Assembly: GCF_014203115.1 (NCBI RefSeq)
Contig: NZ_JACHIJ010000002.1
Location: 372,001 to 436,000 of the forward strand
Length of the DNA: 64,000 bases
DNA from: Afipia massiliensis
GTDB lineage: Bacteria; Pseudomonadota; Alphaproteobacteria; Rhizobiales; Xanthobacteraceae
Reading direction: 5' to 3'
Within the stretch, counting starts at the first letter, position 1. Each line of letters begins with the position of its first letter. Below the pieces are notes generated by a model. It saw nothing but the letters and a program-made list of their open reading frames with translations, was not told the origin of the DNA and did not search any database. Both the position numbers and the translations under genes were made by a program. Positions 62,862 to 64,000 of this stretch are shown one piece after another.

Positions 62862-62950
62862 TGTCATGCCCGGACTTGTTCCGGGCATCCCGATCTTTAA
62901 GGCACCCTGCCAAATTGATCGGGATCACCGGCACAAGGCCGGTGCAATGA
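62862..62950. repeat. REP-type palindrome, TGTCATGCCCGGACTTGTTC
   Basis: TGTCATGCCCGGACTTGTTC and CGGGCATCCCGATC (left) are matched by GATCGGGATCACCGGCACAA and GGCCGGTGCAATGA (right) in inverse order, so the 89-bp element forms a long hairpin with two side hairpins. It is a diverged member of the family at 15482-15581 and 63667-63780 and starts 30 bases after the molybdoprotein stop. Confidence 0.72.
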
Positions 62951-62974
62951 GCGAGACGACTCGCAACACACACT

Positions 62975-63100
62975 CGTCGTCCCGGCGAAGGCCGGGACCT
63001 ATAACCACCGAACGACGTGGTGGAGGCGAGAAGATTGCTCCAATATCTCCCTCAAATTGATAATTCAGGGAGTATGGGTCCCCGCTTTCGCGGGGACGAC
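62975..63100. repeat. GTCCCGGCGAAGGCCGGGAC REPIN-like element, copy C
   Basis: Left hairpin GTCCCGGCGAAGGCCGGGAC; middle with AACCACCGAACGACGTGGTG, GAAGATTGCTCCAATATCTC and AATTCAGGGAGTATGG; right hairpin GGTCCCCGCTTTCGCGGGGA. Very similar to copies A and D in the middle, so the whole 126-bp unit, not only its ends, has been copied. Confidence 0.88.
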
Positions 63101-63666
63101 GCGGAGAGGTTTTCCAGCCAATAGCTCTCCCGCAACATTTCGTGATGGGCATACCAATCCCCGCGCTCTGAACCTCTCTTATGTTCGACACGTCCTGTTC
63201 GCGAGGGGCGCTTCTCGAGGGCGCTTTGAAGCGGAGCAGGATGCGGCGCCTGCGCGCGTGTCTCGCACACACGTCGTCCGGGAGGCTGGGGTCACCGTCC
63301 GGGCCAACTACGTGGCTCTGCCGTTCGCGGCTGGACGCGGACAGGATGAAGGCGGCGAAAGCCGGCCGGATAAGGATGCTCGGCATCCGTCCTGACCCGG
63401 AAGTACGGTCCCCTCGCCCAAAATCGCCGCAATGGAGCGCCGCAAGGCGATGCGCTTTCGGATACACATCGCCTCGCCAGCGATGCCGGAAGCGATACAA
63501 CAACAAGGTGCGCCTCGCGGCGCTCCATGCCCCTCATTTTCAGGGGGAGACCAAAGCTCACCTCGCGCAATGCGCGAGAACGAACGCGCGTGGCTGTTTG
63601 AAGGTGGCTGTTTGAAAACTGAATCGGGAAGTCGAAGTAGCGCGCGTTATCGCAACGCCCACGATC
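63101..63666. other. Noncoding, repeat-derived sequence
   Basis: I find no gene here. Open frames exist on both strands, but the frame at 63181-63615 translates into an Arg/Ser-rich product with AHTSSGRLGSPSGPTTWLCR and PRPKSPQWSAARR, strings I recognise from very common spurious hypothetical proteins in Bradyrhizobium-group genomes. It therefore represents a high-copy repeat rather than a protein gene. Confidence 0.65.
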
Positions 63667-63780
63667 GTCATCACCGGGCTTGTCCCGGTGATCCACGTCT
63701 TCTCTTCTTAAACTAAAGTAAGTCGTGGATGGCCGGGACAAGCCCGGTCGTGGATGGCCGGGACAAGCCCGGCCATGACG
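63667..63780. repeat. REP-type palindrome with tandemly doubled right unit
   Basis: Left arm GTCATCACCGGGCTTGTCCC, then GGTGATCCACG (63667-63696). The right side has the 25-base unit CGTGGATGGCCGGGACAAGC + CCGGT at 63724-63748, repeated at 63749-63773, then CATGACG. It is a REP pair in which the right REP has been duplicated in tandem. Confidence 0.85.
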
Positions 63781-63820
63781 ATCTAAAAATGAGGTGCAGT
63801 TGCTTGCCACACATTCGATG

Positions 63821-63945
63821 TCGTCCCCGCGAAAGGCGGGGACCCATAACCACCGAACGTCATGGTGATGGCCAGAAGATCGCTCCAGCATCTCGCACAA
63901 ATCGAGAATTTAGAGAGTATGGGTCCCCGCTTTCGCGGGGACGAC
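63821..63945. repeat. GTCCCCGCGAAAGGCGGGGA REPIN-like element, copy D
   Basis: Left hairpin GTCCCCGCGAAAGGCGGGGA, then CCCATAACCACCGAACGTCA; middle GCCAGAAGATCGCTCCAGCA; right AGAGTATGGGTCCCCGCTTT then CGCGGGGACGAC. The 125-bp unit matches copies A and C along its length. Sequence after 63945 (GCGGAGAGAGATGCGCGGGG) continues beyond the window. Confidence 0.88.
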
Positions 63946-64000
63946 GCGGAGAGAGATGCGCGGGGACAACCGGAGAAAGTGTTCGCGGCAACGACGAAGC

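Noticed and set aside
63181-63900. Open frames in the terminal repeat region (plus strand to 63615, minus strand to 63900)
   Set aside because: They run through REP and REPIN-like palindromes, have Arg/Ser-rich translations seen repeatedly as spurious hypotheticals in this bacterial group, and lack ribosome binding sites.

Overview
The window is about 64 kb of GC-rich, densely coded chromosome from an alphaproteobacterium. The rpsR / DUF2232 / rplI order, the many Bradyrhizobium-type intergenic palindromes, and housekeeping genes of rhizobial type (lipoprotein-YfgM-Der operon, DUF5993-DsbB pair, PAS_5 protein) point to the family Nitrobacteraceae (Bradyrhizobium, Rhodopseudomonas, Afipia, Nitrobacter and relatives). 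I cannot fix the genus from sequence alone. No phage, plasmid, CRISPR array or intact IS element is present.

Layout. 0-2 kb: end of the ribosomal operon (rpsR, a DUF2232 membrane protein, rplI) closed by a strong terminator. 2-6 kb: TetR-thioesterase pair, a cytochrome c-like secreted protein, a cyclopropane-fatty-acid-synthase-type methyltransferase and a rhodanese. 6.2-6.4 kb: two adjacent, structurally abnormal tRNA genes followed by a textbook terminator. 6.7-14.2 kb: dnaB, alr, a CnbZ-like deaminase, radA, cvpA, purF. 14.2-19.6 kb: a GNAT-methyltransferase fusion, an SDR, a DUF2147 protein and the YfgM / lipoprotein / der operon. 19.7-25.9 kb: small regulator, OmpA-like barrel, panB-nnrU, a TctC/Bug solute-binding protein, an SRPBCC protein and an enolase-superfamily enzyme. 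26-29.8 kb: prfC, a guanidine exporter behind a guanidine-II riboswitch, and a Pit phosphate transporter with its DUF47 partner. 29.9-34.6 kb: a complete branched-chain amino-acid-type ABC importer (livG-F-J-H-M). 34.9-41.4 kb: PAS protein, ArsC-like reductase, 2'-5' RNA ligase-like protein, ArsR-AHSA1 pair, DsbB, ilvD and a divergent LysR regulator. 41.4-47.5 kb: an accessory stress-like block (LuxR, Hsp31/HchA, DUF411, DUF899, a double-winged-helix regulator, a small beta-propeller, YdeI). 47.6-62.8 kb: guaA, an RsmB-like rRNA methyltransferase, MAPEG, metallophosphoesterase, MDR oxidoreductase, guaB, MFS exporter, rlmE, ppx/gppA, and an orphan molybdopterin hydroxylase large subunit. 62.8-64 kb: no gene, only stacked palindromic repeats.

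Most noteworthy. (1) The paired tRNA-like genes at 6197-6272 and 6304-6389 have sound acceptor stems and encoded CCA, but the first lacks U33 and the D-loop GG, and the second has an anticodon arm five bases too short. (2) A 19-bp palindrome occurs once in front of luxR and once in front of hchA, predicting a small LuxR regulon. (3) A guanidine-II (mini-ykkC) riboswitch with two ACGG hairpins precedes the Gdx/SugE exporter. (4) At least five families of imperfect palindromes of REP/REPIN type are scattered between genes; one of them supplies the stop codon of a PAS-domain gene. (5) Clear palindromic operators precede the tetR, arsR and lysR/ilvD genes.
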